Shown here: piece by piece, positions 16,908-24,575 of the stretch | Layout of the letters: every line of letters starts with the position of its first letter | How positions within the stretch are numbered: the stretch's first letter is position 1 | From: Bacteriovorax sp. | GTDB taxonomy: Bacteria; Bdellovibrionota; Bacteriovoracia; Bacteriovoracales; Bacteriovoracaceae | NCBI GenBank assembly: GCA_014378525.1 | Contig: JACMNL010000121.1 | Location: 1 to 60,058, forward strand | Direction: 5' to 3' | Length of the DNA stretch: 60,058 nt | Position numbers and translations under genes: made by a program | The notes under the pieces: model-generated | Told to the model about the DNA's origin: nothing | Database searches by the model: none | Seen by the model: only the letters and a program-made list of their open reading frames with translations

Positions 16908-17966
16908 ATGAAAAAAAATACTCTTCTGTTTCTGGTTGCAGCTCCTTTGTTTGCCTTACTACTTTTAGGGGTGCGAGTCTATTATTCGGCAGTCGTCTGG
17001 CGATACGCTGGTCCGGAGACTTATTTCTTCATTAAACCCAATGAAACATTTGGATCAATCAATTCTCGTTTAGCAAACGACGGTCTGATAAGTTCGGCTA
17101 GATTATTTCACCGCTACTCTCAGTACAAAGGTGTAATGAATAAATTTAAATCCGGCAGATATAGAATTAAGTCGAATTCCAACTTACTCGATATCTACAA
17201 TACATTCATCAATGAAAAAAGCCTCGCGATGTTCTTCACTGTACCTGAAGGAAAAAATATGTTCGAGATCGGCCACATGCTGGAAGATGCTCACATCACC
17301 ACCTACATAGAATTCATCGCACTTTGTAAAGATCCCGCATTCGTAAAAAAATTAGGAATTACAGGATCGACCGTTGAAGGATATCTTTATCCTGAATCTT
17401 ATGACTTTGCTCCAGGTTTACCAGCTGAACACGTCATCAAATCGATGGTGAGAGAGTTTAATAAAAAGACTGCGCAAATTAAATTCACTGATTCAGGAAT
17501 GACGAAAGAACAAGTTGTGATATTAGCATCGATGGTTGAAAAAGAAACCGGTGATAAAAGCGAAAGACCGATGATTGCGGGAGTCTTTTTAAACCGCCTA
17601 AAAATTCACATGAGACTGCAGTCTGACCCGACAACAATTTACGGAATGTTTGAAACATACAATGGAAACATTACGAGAAAGGATTTACTCACTCCATCTG
17701 ATTACAATACATATACTGTGAAAGCACTTCCTGCGGGTCCGATTGCTAACCCGGGATTATTATCAATTGAAGCCGTATTAAATCCGGCCGTACATAAGTA
17801 TCTCTACTTTGTAAGTGCGAATGAAGGGACTCATATTTTTTCTGAAAGTTATGCAAAACATCAGGAAGCGGTTGATAAGTGGCAGAAGAATGCGAAGAAC
17901 CGTGAAGGGAAAAGCTGGCGCAATAAAAAAGCTGAATCAACAACTACAACTGCGCCCGCTCAATAA
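16908..17966 (+). CDS. mltG: Endolytic murein transglycosylase
   Basis: MltG (YceG) cleaves nascent glycan strands and sets their length. The 352-residue protein has one N-terminal membrane anchor (about 5-28), a LysM-like region (FFIKPNETFGSINSRL), and the catalytic domain with VEGYLYPESYDF, the catalytic Glu211 in ASMVEKETG, and LQSDPTTIYGM. The C-terminal tail is basic and Thr-rich. AGGAGG lies unusually far (20 bases) before the ATG, so initiation is unclear; a weak TTGATT-N17-TAACCT could give a near-leaderless mRNA. It converges with a four-base gap on the next gene. Confidence 0.93.
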   Translation: MKKNTLLFLVAAPLFALLLLGVRVYYSAVVWRYAGPETYFFIKPNETFGSINSRLANDGLISSARLFHRYSQYKGVMNKFKSGRYRIKSNSNLLDIYNTFINEKSLAMFFTVPEGKNMFEIGHMLEDAHITTYIEFIALCKDPAFVKKLGITGSTVEGYLYPESYDFAPGLPAEHVIKSMVREFNKKTAQIKFTDSGMTKEQVVILASMVEKETGDKSERPMIAGVFLNRLKIHMRLQSDPTTIYGMFETYNGNITRKDLLTPSDYNTYTVKALPAGPIANPGLLSIEAVLNPAVHKYLYFVSANEGTHIFSESYAKHQEAVDKWQKNAKNREGKSWRNKKAESTTTTAPAQ

Positions 17967-17970
17967 TTTT

Positions 17971-18264
17971 TTAGTGAGTAATGTTTAGTGATTTAAGAGT
18001 GCGGCGGGAGTAATCTCTAACCAGCATATCTTTATCTTCAGAAAGTCTTAACAAAGTTGTAACCGGAGTTAACGGGTTCTTTGCAACTTCATGACGAACA
18101 GTGATCGATACATGACGAGTAAGAATATCAAGAATGCGTGGGCTCACGTTTTTTGATTTCGCTAGTTCTAAAGCTGTACCTGGTTTGTCTTCTTTCAAAA
18201 ACTGAAACATCTTTTCTTCATCACGACACTCACGAACGACAGCTAAATATTCTTCAGCAAACAT
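17971..18264 (-). CDS. Small helical-repeat (HEAT/LRV-like) protein
   Basis: A 97-residue soluble protein whose second half repeats a pattern of the type VxxRxLDxLTRHVxxxVRxEVAKNPxTPxxxLxxLSxDxDxxVR. This resembles leucine-rich-repeat-variant or HEAT-type helical repeats. The ATG at 18264 is preceded by AGGGGAT; an upstream ATG at 18294 lies at the -10 region. The function is not recognisable. The plus-strand terminator found beyond it suggests that mltG read-through covers this gene in antisense. Confidence 0.6.
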   Translation of the reverse strand: MFAEEYLAVVRECRDEEKMFQFLKEDKPGTALELAKSKNVSPRILDILTRHVSITVRHEVAKNPLTPVTTLLRLSEDKDMLVRDYSRRTLKSLNITH

Positions 18265-18292
18265 ATGATCCCCTATTTTGATTTCTCCCCCC

Positions 18293-18321
18293 ATAATAGA
18301 GGCACCCTAAAAACTTGTAAA
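18293..18321 (-). promoter_or_regulatory. Promoter for the helical-repeat gene
   Basis: On the minus strand TTTACA (18321-18316), a 17-base spacer and TATTAT (18298-18293), giving a leader of about 20 bases that contains AGGGGAT before the ATG at 18264. Confidence 0.5.
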
Positions 18322-18367
18322 CTTTTTTGACGGTTAGCGGGTGCTTTGTTGTCTACTTATCAGTCAT

Positions 18368-18403
18368 AACTACCCGACAGATGACAGGTAATGGTAGTTT
18401 TTT
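18368..18403 (+). terminator. Intrinsic terminator on the plus strand
   Basis: AACTACC (18368-18374), an 18-base loop, GGTAGTT (18393-18399), with a run of six T ending at 18403. It lies 400 bases beyond mltG and just before the promoter of the DksA-like gene. Confidence 0.5.
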
Positions 18404-18406
18404 CCC

Positions 18407-18436
18407 TTGTGTCAAATTCCAAATCCAAGGTACACT
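18407..18436 (+). promoter_or_regulatory. Promoter for the DksA-like gene
   Basis: TTGTGT (18407-18412), an 18-base spacer and TACACT (18431-18436), with a leader of about 60 bases before the ATG at 18504. Confidence 0.4.
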
Positions 18437-18503
18437 ATTTGAAAGTTTCTGAAGGCTCCAGTAGGACCAATTTCAGGGTGACTAGTTTTTTAAAGAGGAA
18501 TGT

Positions 18504-18875
18504 ATGGATAAAGCTAAAATGGAAAAATTTAAGGCGCTACTTCTTCAAGCGAAGATCAAAATCATGAACGGTGGTATTCTACGTAGTACCGAGGACCTTA
18601 CAGTTTCATCAGATGATCTATCAGACGAAGCGGATCTTGCAACATCAGTTATCAACCAACAAGTTACATTTAACATGCGCCAAAGAGAGCTGGTTAAGCT
18701 TAAAGCAATTGACGAGGCCCTTTATAAGGTCGAGCAAGGCACTTACGGGCACTGTGAAGAATGTGATGAAGGTATTGGTGAAAAACGCTTAGAGAACCAA
18801 CCCTGGACATCTCTATGTATCACTCACGCTGAAGAGCAGGAACGCGAAAACCAAAAATTCATTAAAGCGATTTAA
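18504..18875 (+). CDS. DksA/TraR-family RNA polymerase-binding protein
   Basis: A 123-residue protein with an N-terminal coiled coil whose tip carries the DxxDxA motif of DksA (DEADLA, 41-46), the residues that reach the polymerase active site with ppGpp. The C-terminal zinc finger has C84-x2-C87, then C105-x2-H108, so the fourth ligand is His rather than Cys. It is shorter than E. coli DksA (151 residues). AGAGGAA precedes the ATG. It is monocistronic, with a strong terminator behind it. Whether it is the ppGpp cofactor DksA or a paralogue cannot be said. Confidence 0.82.
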   Translation: MDKAKMEKFKALLLQAKIKIMNGGILRSTEDLTVSSDDLSDEADLATSVINQQVTFNMRQRELVKLKAIDEALYKVEQGTYGHCEECDEGIGEKRLENQPWTSLCITHAEEQERENQKFIKAI

Positions 18876-18906
18876 GTTCTTTCTCTCACAACAAAATAGA
18901 TATACG

Positions 18907-18936
18907 AAAAAGGCCTGCTTAATGCAGGCCTTTTTT
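18907..18936. terminator. Bidirectional intrinsic terminator
   Basis: AGGCCTGC (18911-18918), a five-base loop, GCAGGCCT (18924-18931), then five more T, and preceded by four A. It serves the DksA-like gene and probably the leftward lipoprotein gene. Confidence 0.9.
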
Positions 18937-18971
18937 ATTGGTCTCAAAGAACTTTATGCTGAGGGGGGAGT

Positions 18972-19205
18972 TCAGCATAAGTTACTTGATCTCGAATAAG
19001 TTCTACGAGGGATCTTTTTGCTCTTCTGCCCTTCAGCTGGTATCCCATTGGGTTCTACTGGAGCACGCTCGTCTGGTTTTCTTTCTATAATGCTTTGTGA
19101 TGATCTGGTCGGATTGTCTTGAGTCAGGTCATGATTTTCACACGAGAAAAGTGCCAGTGCTACAACCATGAAAACAAGATAAAATCTAAGGAGTCCATTC
19201 TTCAT
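18972..19205 (-). CDS. Small predicted lipoprotein
   Basis: A 77-residue protein with a lipoprotein signal (hydrophobic stretch ending L-F-S-C22), followed by an Asp/Pro/Arg-rich, disordered mature part of about 55 residues that ends in Cys. AGAGGTT precedes the ATG. The long leader folds into at least two short GC hairpins close to the start. No homologous family is recognised; small lipoproteins of this type usually sit in the periplasm or outer membrane. Confidence 0.6.
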   Translation of the reverse strand: MKNGLLRFYLVFMVVALALFSCENHDLTQDNPTRSSQSIIERKPDERAPVEPNGIPAEGQKSKKIPRRTYSRSSNLC

Positions 19206-19527
19206 AAAAACCTCTAGTTCCCTGAGGGGTGCCCTTCATGGGCGGCTACTTTCTATAAAGCAAGCTGGAAGCCAACTATTTAGTGTCATTATTTCACTCC
19301 CTCACTCTTAGTCCTTATATTGTTATAGTCTTCAAATTGGAGAGAAGTTTTCAATAATAGTGTTTAAACTTTTTACACCTCATCAAACTTTCATCAATTG
19401 TTTTTACACTTTGGTCCTTAACCGCTTTAAACTAAAGAAGATCTCATTGGCCTGAACCTTGCTTTTCTAAGGGGAGAACCAGTAAGCGAAAGAAGTATTT
19501 CGCGGGATCAAATTTAAAGGATTATCT
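19206..19527. other. Divergent intergenic region between a lipoprotein gene and a subtilase gene
   Basis: No gene seen. The left part holds short hairpins (GCCC-ATGAA-GGGC type) in the minus-strand leader. The middle carries two copies of TTTTTACAC (19370-19378 and 19401-19409) starting 31 bases apart. The right part has a GCGAAA/TTTCGC hairpin (19486-19503) in the subtilase leader. I cannot assign a convincing promoter for either side; TATAGT with an extended TG near 19325 is a candidate on the plus strand. Confidence 0.4.
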
Positions 19528-20685
19528 ATGAAGAACTTTGACATGCATTCATTCATTAAAAAGATTGTTGTACTTAACGTACTTGCAACAATGTCTTTTA
19601 GTGCATGGTCGCAAACTGCTACTAACATTCAAGGAAATCTTCCAAGAGTTACAACTCAAAGAGCGGAAGAGAGATCGAATGACAAGTCTTACTTTGATCC
19701 AAAAGAACTGACTTCTAATTACGTATCTTGGGGAGTTAACCCGGAGAACCCGGCTTCAATCAATTTACTGGAAGCATGGAAACATTATAAAAAGAAAAAA
19801 GAAATCGTCGTTGCCGTTGTTGACACTGGTATCGATCCGATCCACCCGTTCCTTGAAAAGAATATTTATGTTGAGTCAGGAAAAGTTGATGAAAACAACT
19901 TTGGTATGGACTTCTCTAAAGATAAAAAAGTTAAAGGTGCTCCAACTGATCAACATGGTCACGGAACTCACGTTTCAGGAATCATAAGAAGCATTTATCC
20001 TGACGTAAAAATCCTGGCACTAAAATATTACAACCCAACAGCATCGGGACTTGATAACCTGAACTCAACTGTTGAAGCTCTTCGTTACGCTGTTGATAAC
20101 AACGTTGACGTTATTAACTACTCTGGTGGCGGACCTGAAGCTGCAGTTGAAGAGTTAAGAATTTTAAAAGAAGCAGAAAGAAAAGGGATTCTTGTTGTAG
20201 CAGCTGCTGGTAACGAAGAATCAAATATCGATGACAAAAGAAAAGCCTACTTCCCTGCAAGTTACGGTCTGAAAAATATTATTTCAGTAACAGCTTACGA
20301 TGAAGACCTGAAAATTCTTTCTTCATCAAACTACGGGCGTCTTAGTGTAGATATCTTCGCACCTGGATACCGTATTAAATCTTCTCTTCAAAATGGTCGT
20401 GCTGGATACTTAACGGGAACATCACAGGCAACTGCTTTCGTAACTGGTGTTGCTGCTCTTATTAAGTCTCAATACCCGAACATTCCAACTGAGAAGCTTA
20501 AAGAAATCATTAAAGCATCTGCTAGAAAAGAAATCTCAATGGAAGGAAAGTGCGCTACTGGTGGACGTCTTGATGCAGCTGCAGCTCTTGCAATGGCCGC
20601 TCAATACTCTGGTGAAGATATGCCAAACCGTCAGCTTGCCACGAAGAAAGAAGAAGGAAAAATCATTTACCGAATTGCGAACTAA
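19528..20685 (+). CDS. Secreted subtilisin-like serine protease (S8 family)
   Basis: A 385-residue peptidase with a signal peptide (about 1-29, cleavage near AWSQ). The catalytic triad is visible as Asp99 (VAVVDTGID), His145 (HGHGTHVSG) and Ser299 (LTGTSQATAF), with the oxyanion Asn229 in AAAGNE. Only about 65 residues separate the signal from the catalytic domain, so any propeptide is short. No C-terminal export domain is seen. AAAGG precedes the ATG at 19528; ATG at residue 6 is an alternative. In a predator such an enzyme could act on prey proteins, but that is only inference. Its 3' end overlaps the convergent gene by 23 bases. Confidence 0.9.
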   Translation: MKNFDMHSFIKKIVVLNVLATMSFSAWSQTATNIQGNLPRVTTQRAEERSNDKSYFDPKELTSNYVSWGVNPENPASINLLEAWKHYKKKKEIVVAVVDTGIDPIHPFLEKNIYVESGKVDENNFGMDFSKDKKVKGAPTDQHGHGTHVSGIIRSIYPDVKILALKYYNPTASGLDNLNSTVEALRYAVDNNVDVINYSGGGPEAAVEELRILKEAERKGILVVAAAGNEESNIDDKRKAYFPASYGLKNIISVTAYDEDLKILSSSNYGRLSVDIFAPGYRIKSSLQNGRAGYLTGTSQATAFVTGVAALIKSQYPNIPTEKLKEIIKASARKEISMEGKCATGGRLDAAAALAMAAQYSGEDMPNRQLATKKEEGKIIYRIAN

Positions 20686-21349
20686 TAATCTCATAATAAT
20701 TCACGGCGATAGCAACCACTGTTGCCGTGATTAATACTGCCTTTAAAATATACTCAACTCTTATTCCACCCAATCGATGATTCATAAACTGCTCTTGCCA
20801 TGGCCTTGCAGGTTTATTTTCGTTTTTTGATTCAGCTAAATACAATAACAATTCCTGAGAAAGAAGTGGTCCTGTCTCAAGCAACTTGCCTTCAATTTTC
20901 TGCTGAATGATAATCGGGTCTGTGCCGTAACGAAGAAGCTCATCAATCAGCTCCATCATCTCAACATAAAAGTACCGGCGGTTTTTCGCTTCAATGGCAT
21001 TTTCAATTCCGAATGCCGTAATGAGGTCATCAAAACGCTTCATCAGCATACGTGTATATGTCTTTGTTGCAGCAGTATTTTTTTCTTCGAAGACCGGGAA
21101 GTATTTTGCGTAGACTGGAAATGTGGCGTAGTAACGCTCTTTAAAGCCGTAGAGACTTTTTCCGCTGAAAGGCTCACCTACCGGATGATAAAGTAATGAT
21201 CTGCCGCAGGCCTCGCAGTTAGCGTCAGTCAAATAAACAGACTGACAACTCGGGCAGCGCTTAACCGGTTTATAGGCACTCGTTGGAATCGCAGGGCGCG
21301 ATTCAGGAGTGATCTCCGGTGAGAAAGTTTCAAACAATTCATAATCCAT
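20663..21349 (-). CDS. Zinc-ribbon protein with C-terminal membrane anchor
   Basis: The 228-residue product has a four-Cys zinc ribbon near residues 32-48 (CPSC ... CEAC), a helical middle domain, and one hydrophobic segment close to the C-terminus (around AVLITATVVAIAVNYY), suggesting a tail-anchored inner-membrane protein with a cytoplasmic ribbon. The family is not recognised. The ATG has no ribosome site and lies six bases behind a TAAAAT -10 with TTGCCA 17 bases further upstream, so the mRNA should be leaderless. Confidence 0.65.
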   Translation of the reverse strand: MDYELFETFSPEITPESRPAIPTSAYKPVKRCPSCQSVYLTDANCEACGRSLLYHPVGEPFSGKSLYGFKERYYATFPVYAKYFPVFEEKNTAATKTYTRMLMKRFDDLITAFGIENAIEAKNRRYFYVEMMELIDELLRYGTDPIIIQQKIEGKLLETGPLLSQELLLYLAESKNENKPARPWQEQFMNHRLGGIRVEYILKAVLITATVVAIAVNYYEIISSQFGK

Positions 21350-21355
21350 AATAAA

Positions 21356-21406
21356 ATTTTAAAGTGATAGTCTCTCATTGGCAAACAATCTGATTAAATC
21401 TAGTAT
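21356..21406. promoter_or_regulatory. Divergent, overlapping leaderless promoters (zinc-ribbon gene and lnt)
   Basis: Plus strand: TTGGCA (21378-21383), 17 bases, TAGTAT (21401-21406), nine bases, ATG of lnt. Minus strand: TTGCCA (21384-21379), 17 bases, TAAAAT (21361-21356), six bases, ATG of the zinc-ribbon gene. The two -35 hexamers share five base pairs, so only one polymerase can bind at a time. Confidence 0.65.
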
Positions 21407-21415
21407 TCTTATATT

Positions 21416-22993
21416 ATGATTCTGACTCAAAAATACTTAAGCTTTATTGTCTGTTTATTCGCCGGAATGCTCTACGCTCTTGGGTTTCCCATTTTTAACG
21501 GCGAATCGATTTTTATTGCTCCTATATTTGGTTTTGCTTTATTCAACTGGGCACTCGACCGCGAAGTGACTTTTAAAAAGCAGCTGCTTTTAAGTTTTGT
21601 GTATTCGCTTGGATTTTATCTTCTAGGTTTTTACTGGATCCCGTATACATTAAATGAATTCGGCGGACTTTTTTTTCCATTCAACCAGATGTTGGGTTTA
21701 CTTTTTTCTCTGGTGATCATTCCTCAGGTATATTTTTATGTCATTCTTAAAAGATATGTAACTCATCCGCTTTTTCTGGCGCTGGGATATGTTTTACTCG
21801 AACAATATATTCCACAGCAGTTTCCCGCTCACTTAGGCCACTCATACCTATCTCTAGCTCCTTTAGTAAAACTTGTTTTTGCTCCGTGGGCAGGTGGCGC
21901 GTTTTATTCTTTTTTTACAGCTCTGGTTTCACTTACCCTGCTTCAGCATTTTAAGACAAAACAAAAACCGAAGCTTTATTATGGCTTTATTTTAGTCATC
22001 GTTCTTCTTCACTTGCCGATCTATCCATCAGTAAAAAAAGAAGTTTCACATTTAAATGTGAGAATTGTTCAGCCGAATATCGGGAATTTTATCAAGCTTG
22101 ATTCTGAACGTGGAAGCCAGAACTCATTGAAGAGCGTTTACGATACTTATTATTTTTTAAGCACAGACAATGTTACTGCCCCGAAAGATTTAATCATCTG
22201 GCCCGAAACAGCTTTTCCGGGATTATTTTTCAGCCAGATGATGAAAGCAAATCATCACTATCCAATTCCTCCTTTGATGACGGACATCATGGCAAAGACC
22301 GGTGCTGAATTATTTATCGGTGGATACGACTCTACTCCAAAACAAAACGGTGAAAATTATCAGAGTGATTACAATACAGCTCTGCATTTTTCGAACGAAG
22401 GTTATTTAAAAGAAGTTTATCACAAGATGCATTTGATTCCATTTGGCGAAGGACTTCCTTTCGGACCGTTTAATAAATTTTTAAGCGGAATCATTACGAA
22501 TATTTCTTATTTTGCTGAAGGTGATACTTATACTGGCTTTACAACAAGAGCAGGACAACATTTTGTCTCTGTTATTTGTTACGAAGTTTTATTTCCTCAC
22601 TTCGTGGCAGACATGCTGAATAATCAGAAAAATGAAGCGCAGTTTTTAGTGAATCTCACAAATGATTCATGGTACGGCGAAACAGCTGAACCATATCAGC
22701 ATTTATTTTTGAGTAAGTGGCGTGCTCTAGAATTTAATCTTCCGTTAATCAGATCTACCAACACTGGAATCACGACCGTGATTTACCCGGATGGATCAGA
22801 AACCAAAAGACTTGGCGTAGGTGAAAAAACTTATCTCGATCTGGATGTTGAAATCGCTCCGCGCACCAGAACTCTTTTTCAGGTAGTCGGTGTCTTCGGA
22901 GTTATTGGTGTATTTTTTATTCTATGTTTAGTGGAACTAGCCTTTAAGAGAAAAACCTTCTTTAAGCAAATCATGAAGTCTGATAAAACCTAA
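21416..22993 (+). CDS. lnt: Apolipoprotein N-acyltransferase
   Basis: Lnt adds the third acyl chain to diacylglyceryl lipoproteins in the inner membrane, completing their maturation. The 525-residue protein has about six N-terminal membrane spans, a nitrilase-type periplasmic domain and a final membrane helix. The triad is visible as Glu of WPETAFPG (about 264), Lys of YHKMHLIPFGE (about 335) and Cys of VICYEVLFP (about 387). It fits the many lipoproteins coded in this window. The 3' end overlaps kdsD by 57 bases. Confidence 0.95.
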   Translation: MILTQKYLSFIVCLFAGMLYALGFPIFNGESIFIAPIFGFALFNWALDREVTFKKQLLLSFVYSLGFYLLGFYWIPYTLNEFGGLFFPFNQMLGLLFSLVIIPQVYFYVILKRYVTHPLFLALGYVLLEQYIPQQFPAHLGHSYLSLAPLVKLVFAPWAGGAFYSFFTALVSLTLLQHFKTKQKPKLYYGFILVIVLLHLPIYPSVKKEVSHLNVRIVQPNIGNFIKLDSERGSQNSLKSVYDTYYFLSTDNVTAPKDLIIWPETAFPGLFFSQMMKANHHYPIPPLMTDIMAKTGAELFIGGYDSTPKQNGENYQSDYNTALHFSNEGYLKEVYHKMHLIPFGEGLPFGPFNKFLSGIITNISYFAEGDTYTGFTTRAGQHFVSVICYEVLFPHFVADMLNNQKNEAQFLVNLTNDSWYGETAEPYQHLFLSKWRALEFNLPLIRSTNTGITTVIYPDGSETKRLGVGEKTYLDLDVEIAPRTRTLFQVVGVFGVIGVFFILCLVELAFKRKTFFKQIMKSDKT

Positions 22994-23929
22994 GAATTTT
23001 TTCCCGTCGAGAACCGGAAGAACCTGAATCGATCTTGTTTTCGATTCCATCAACTCCAGAGCTTCATAAGCAAGTTGTTCAGGATGAATGCTGGTAGGCG
23101 TTCTGTTCATGATATTTTCAACTTTCGTCTGCAGTCCCTGATTGTCTCTCGTGAAAGTTCTTCGGATGTCACCTTCAACTAAAATTCCCTTGAACTCACC
23201 TTTTTCAACAACAGCACAACCTCCCACTGGAAATTTTGTCATTGCGAGAATGGCGTCCTGAAGAGTTTGTGATTCAGTTAAGATCGGACAGTCGCGCTCG
23301 AGGATGATAAGATCTTTTACTTTCATGCGGAGTGATTTGCCTAAAATTCCACCCGGGTGGTTTGCTGCAAAACCTTCTTTCGAAAGACCGATATATTTTT
23401 CAAATAATACGGCCATGGCATCACCCATTGCGATTGCGAGAGTTGAACTTGTTGTTGGTGCTTGATTGTTTATGCATGCTTCTTTTTCTACAGAACAATC
23501 AAAAACGATATCGCAGAATTCTGAAACTGGTGAAGGCACTTGTCCGACCAGCGCAATTCTGTGAGTGCGGGGCACTTGTAAAAAAGGCATAAGTTTTAAA
23601 ATTTCTTCTGTCGTTCCTGATTTAGAAAGTAAAACGATCGCATCGTTTTTACCAACTCTCCCTAAATCTCCGTGAAGAGCTTCAGTAGGGTGAAGAAAAT
23701 ATGACGGCAGACCAAGTGATGTAAAAGTCGCTGCGCACTTTTGTGCGATAATGCCGGACTTTCCTACTCCACAAAAAATAATCGCCGAACCAGTTGAACG
23801 AAGTTGTTCAAAAAGTTTTGTGAGTTTATCAGCGTCTTTATGATGATTATTCTCTAAAAGCGCGGCGGCCCTCATAAGTGAGGTTGCTTCAAGTTTCAGG
23901 ACTTCTGCCATAGTTTTTGAGTGGGTCAT
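22937..23929 (-). CDS. kdsD: Arabinose-5-phosphate isomerase (KpsF/GutQ family)
   Basis: A 330-residue protein with an N-terminal SIS sugar-isomerase domain (FCGVGKSGIIAQK, LHPTEALHGDLG, LLSKSGTTEEIL) and two CBS domains in the C-terminal third. This is the architecture of enzymes that convert ribulose-5-phosphate to arabinose-5-phosphate, the first step to KDO for lipopolysaccharide. Other KDO genes are not in the window. Only a weak GGAA precedes the ATG. The last 57 bases run antisense to the end of lnt. Confidence 0.9.
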   Translation of the reverse strand: MTHSKTMAEVLKLEATSLMRAAALLENNHHKDADKLTKLFEQLRSTGSAIIFCGVGKSGIIAQKCAATFTSLGLPSYFLHPTEALHGDLGRVGKNDAIVLLSKSGTTEEILKLMPFLQVPRTHRIALVGQVPSPVSEFCDIVFDCSVEKEACINNQAPTTSSTLAIAMGDAMAVLFEKYIGLSKEGFAANHPGGILGKSLRMKVKDLIILERDCPILTESQTLQDAILAMTKFPVGGCAVVEKGEFKGILVEGDIRRTFTRDNQGLQTKVENIMNRTPTSIHPEQLAYEALELMESKTRSIQVLPVLDGKKFLGFIRLHDLLKEGFSLKG

Positions 23930-23938
23930 AGTTTCCAG

Positions 23939-23967
23939 CTTTGATTCTTTTTAATCTACGTTACAAT
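23939..23967 (+). promoter_or_regulatory. Promoter giving a near-leaderless transcript
   Basis: CTTTGA (23939-23944), 17 bases, TACAAT (23962-23967), nine bases, ATG at 23977. A better -35 (TTGATT, 23941-23946) would leave only a 15-base spacer. No Shine-Dalgarno is seen. Confidence 0.42.
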
Positions 23968-23976
23968 AGTAATTAG

Positions 23977-24543
23977 ATGATAAAAAATTTTTCACGTAGT
24001 TTAAAGGAAAGAATTCCAAAGTTCATGGCACAGTTCAGTGTAGTGGGCTTCCTGATTTTAGGGACAGCTGGCTGTTCTTCCTATGAAAATTTCAAAAACG
24101 TCACTGAAGATCTTGAAATTCCGAGTCAGGTTTATAAGGCCGATTATAATAAAGTCTGGATAGAGGTAATGAAAATTACCAACAAATACGCCCGTGAAGT
24201 CTACAACCAGGATGCAGGGATCATCAAAACCCGCTGGATCGATAATACTCTCGAGTTAAATTTTTCTGATTCATTCGGTTCAAACGACTCTGTTAAAACT
24301 GCGCATTTCAAACTGATCATCAACGTGGTGAAAGGTTACCGTGGAAATCGCGAAGTAAGTAAGGTGACAGTGTTTAAGCGCCAGCAAATTCAAAATGATT
24401 ATCTCGACGGGTGGAAAACAGTCCGTACTGACGGGATTTTAGAAAAGTCCATCCTCTACCGCCTGGAAAGATCTCTGGCAATCGAAGCCAAGCTCCAGGA
24501 AATCGAAGACAAGAAAACAAAAGAAGCTGAAAAGAATTTCTAA
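23977..24543 (+). CDS. Predicted lipoprotein, possibly BamC-like
   Basis: The 188-residue product has a basic N-terminal region of about 18 residues, a hydrophobic stretch and a canonical lipobox (GTAGC near residue 33), then a mature alpha/beta part of about 155 residues. The segment around YNKVWIEVMKITNKY and GIIKTRWI recalls the helix-grip domains of BamC/NlpB-type outer-membrane assembly lipoproteins, but this is a loose resemblance. The ATG at residue 16 would give a more standard signal peptide; the first ATG is favoured by its position behind the -10 element. Confidence 0.55.
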   Translation: MIKNFSRSLKERIPKFMAQFSVVGFLILGTAGCSSYENFKNVTEDLEIPSQVYKADYNKVWIEVMKITNKYAREVYNQDAGIIKTRWIDNTLELNFSDSFGSNDSVKTAHFKLIINVVKGYRGNREVSKVTVFKRQQIQNDYLDGWKTVRTDGILEKSILYRLERSLAIEAKLQEIEDKKTKEAEKNF

Positions 24544-24575
24544 TCAGCTCACATATTATTTAAATCAAAAAATAT

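Noticed and set aside
19441..19520. A riboswitch in the subtilase leader.
   Set aside because: Only a short GCGAAA/TTTCGC hairpin is visible; no known riboswitch consensus could be matched.
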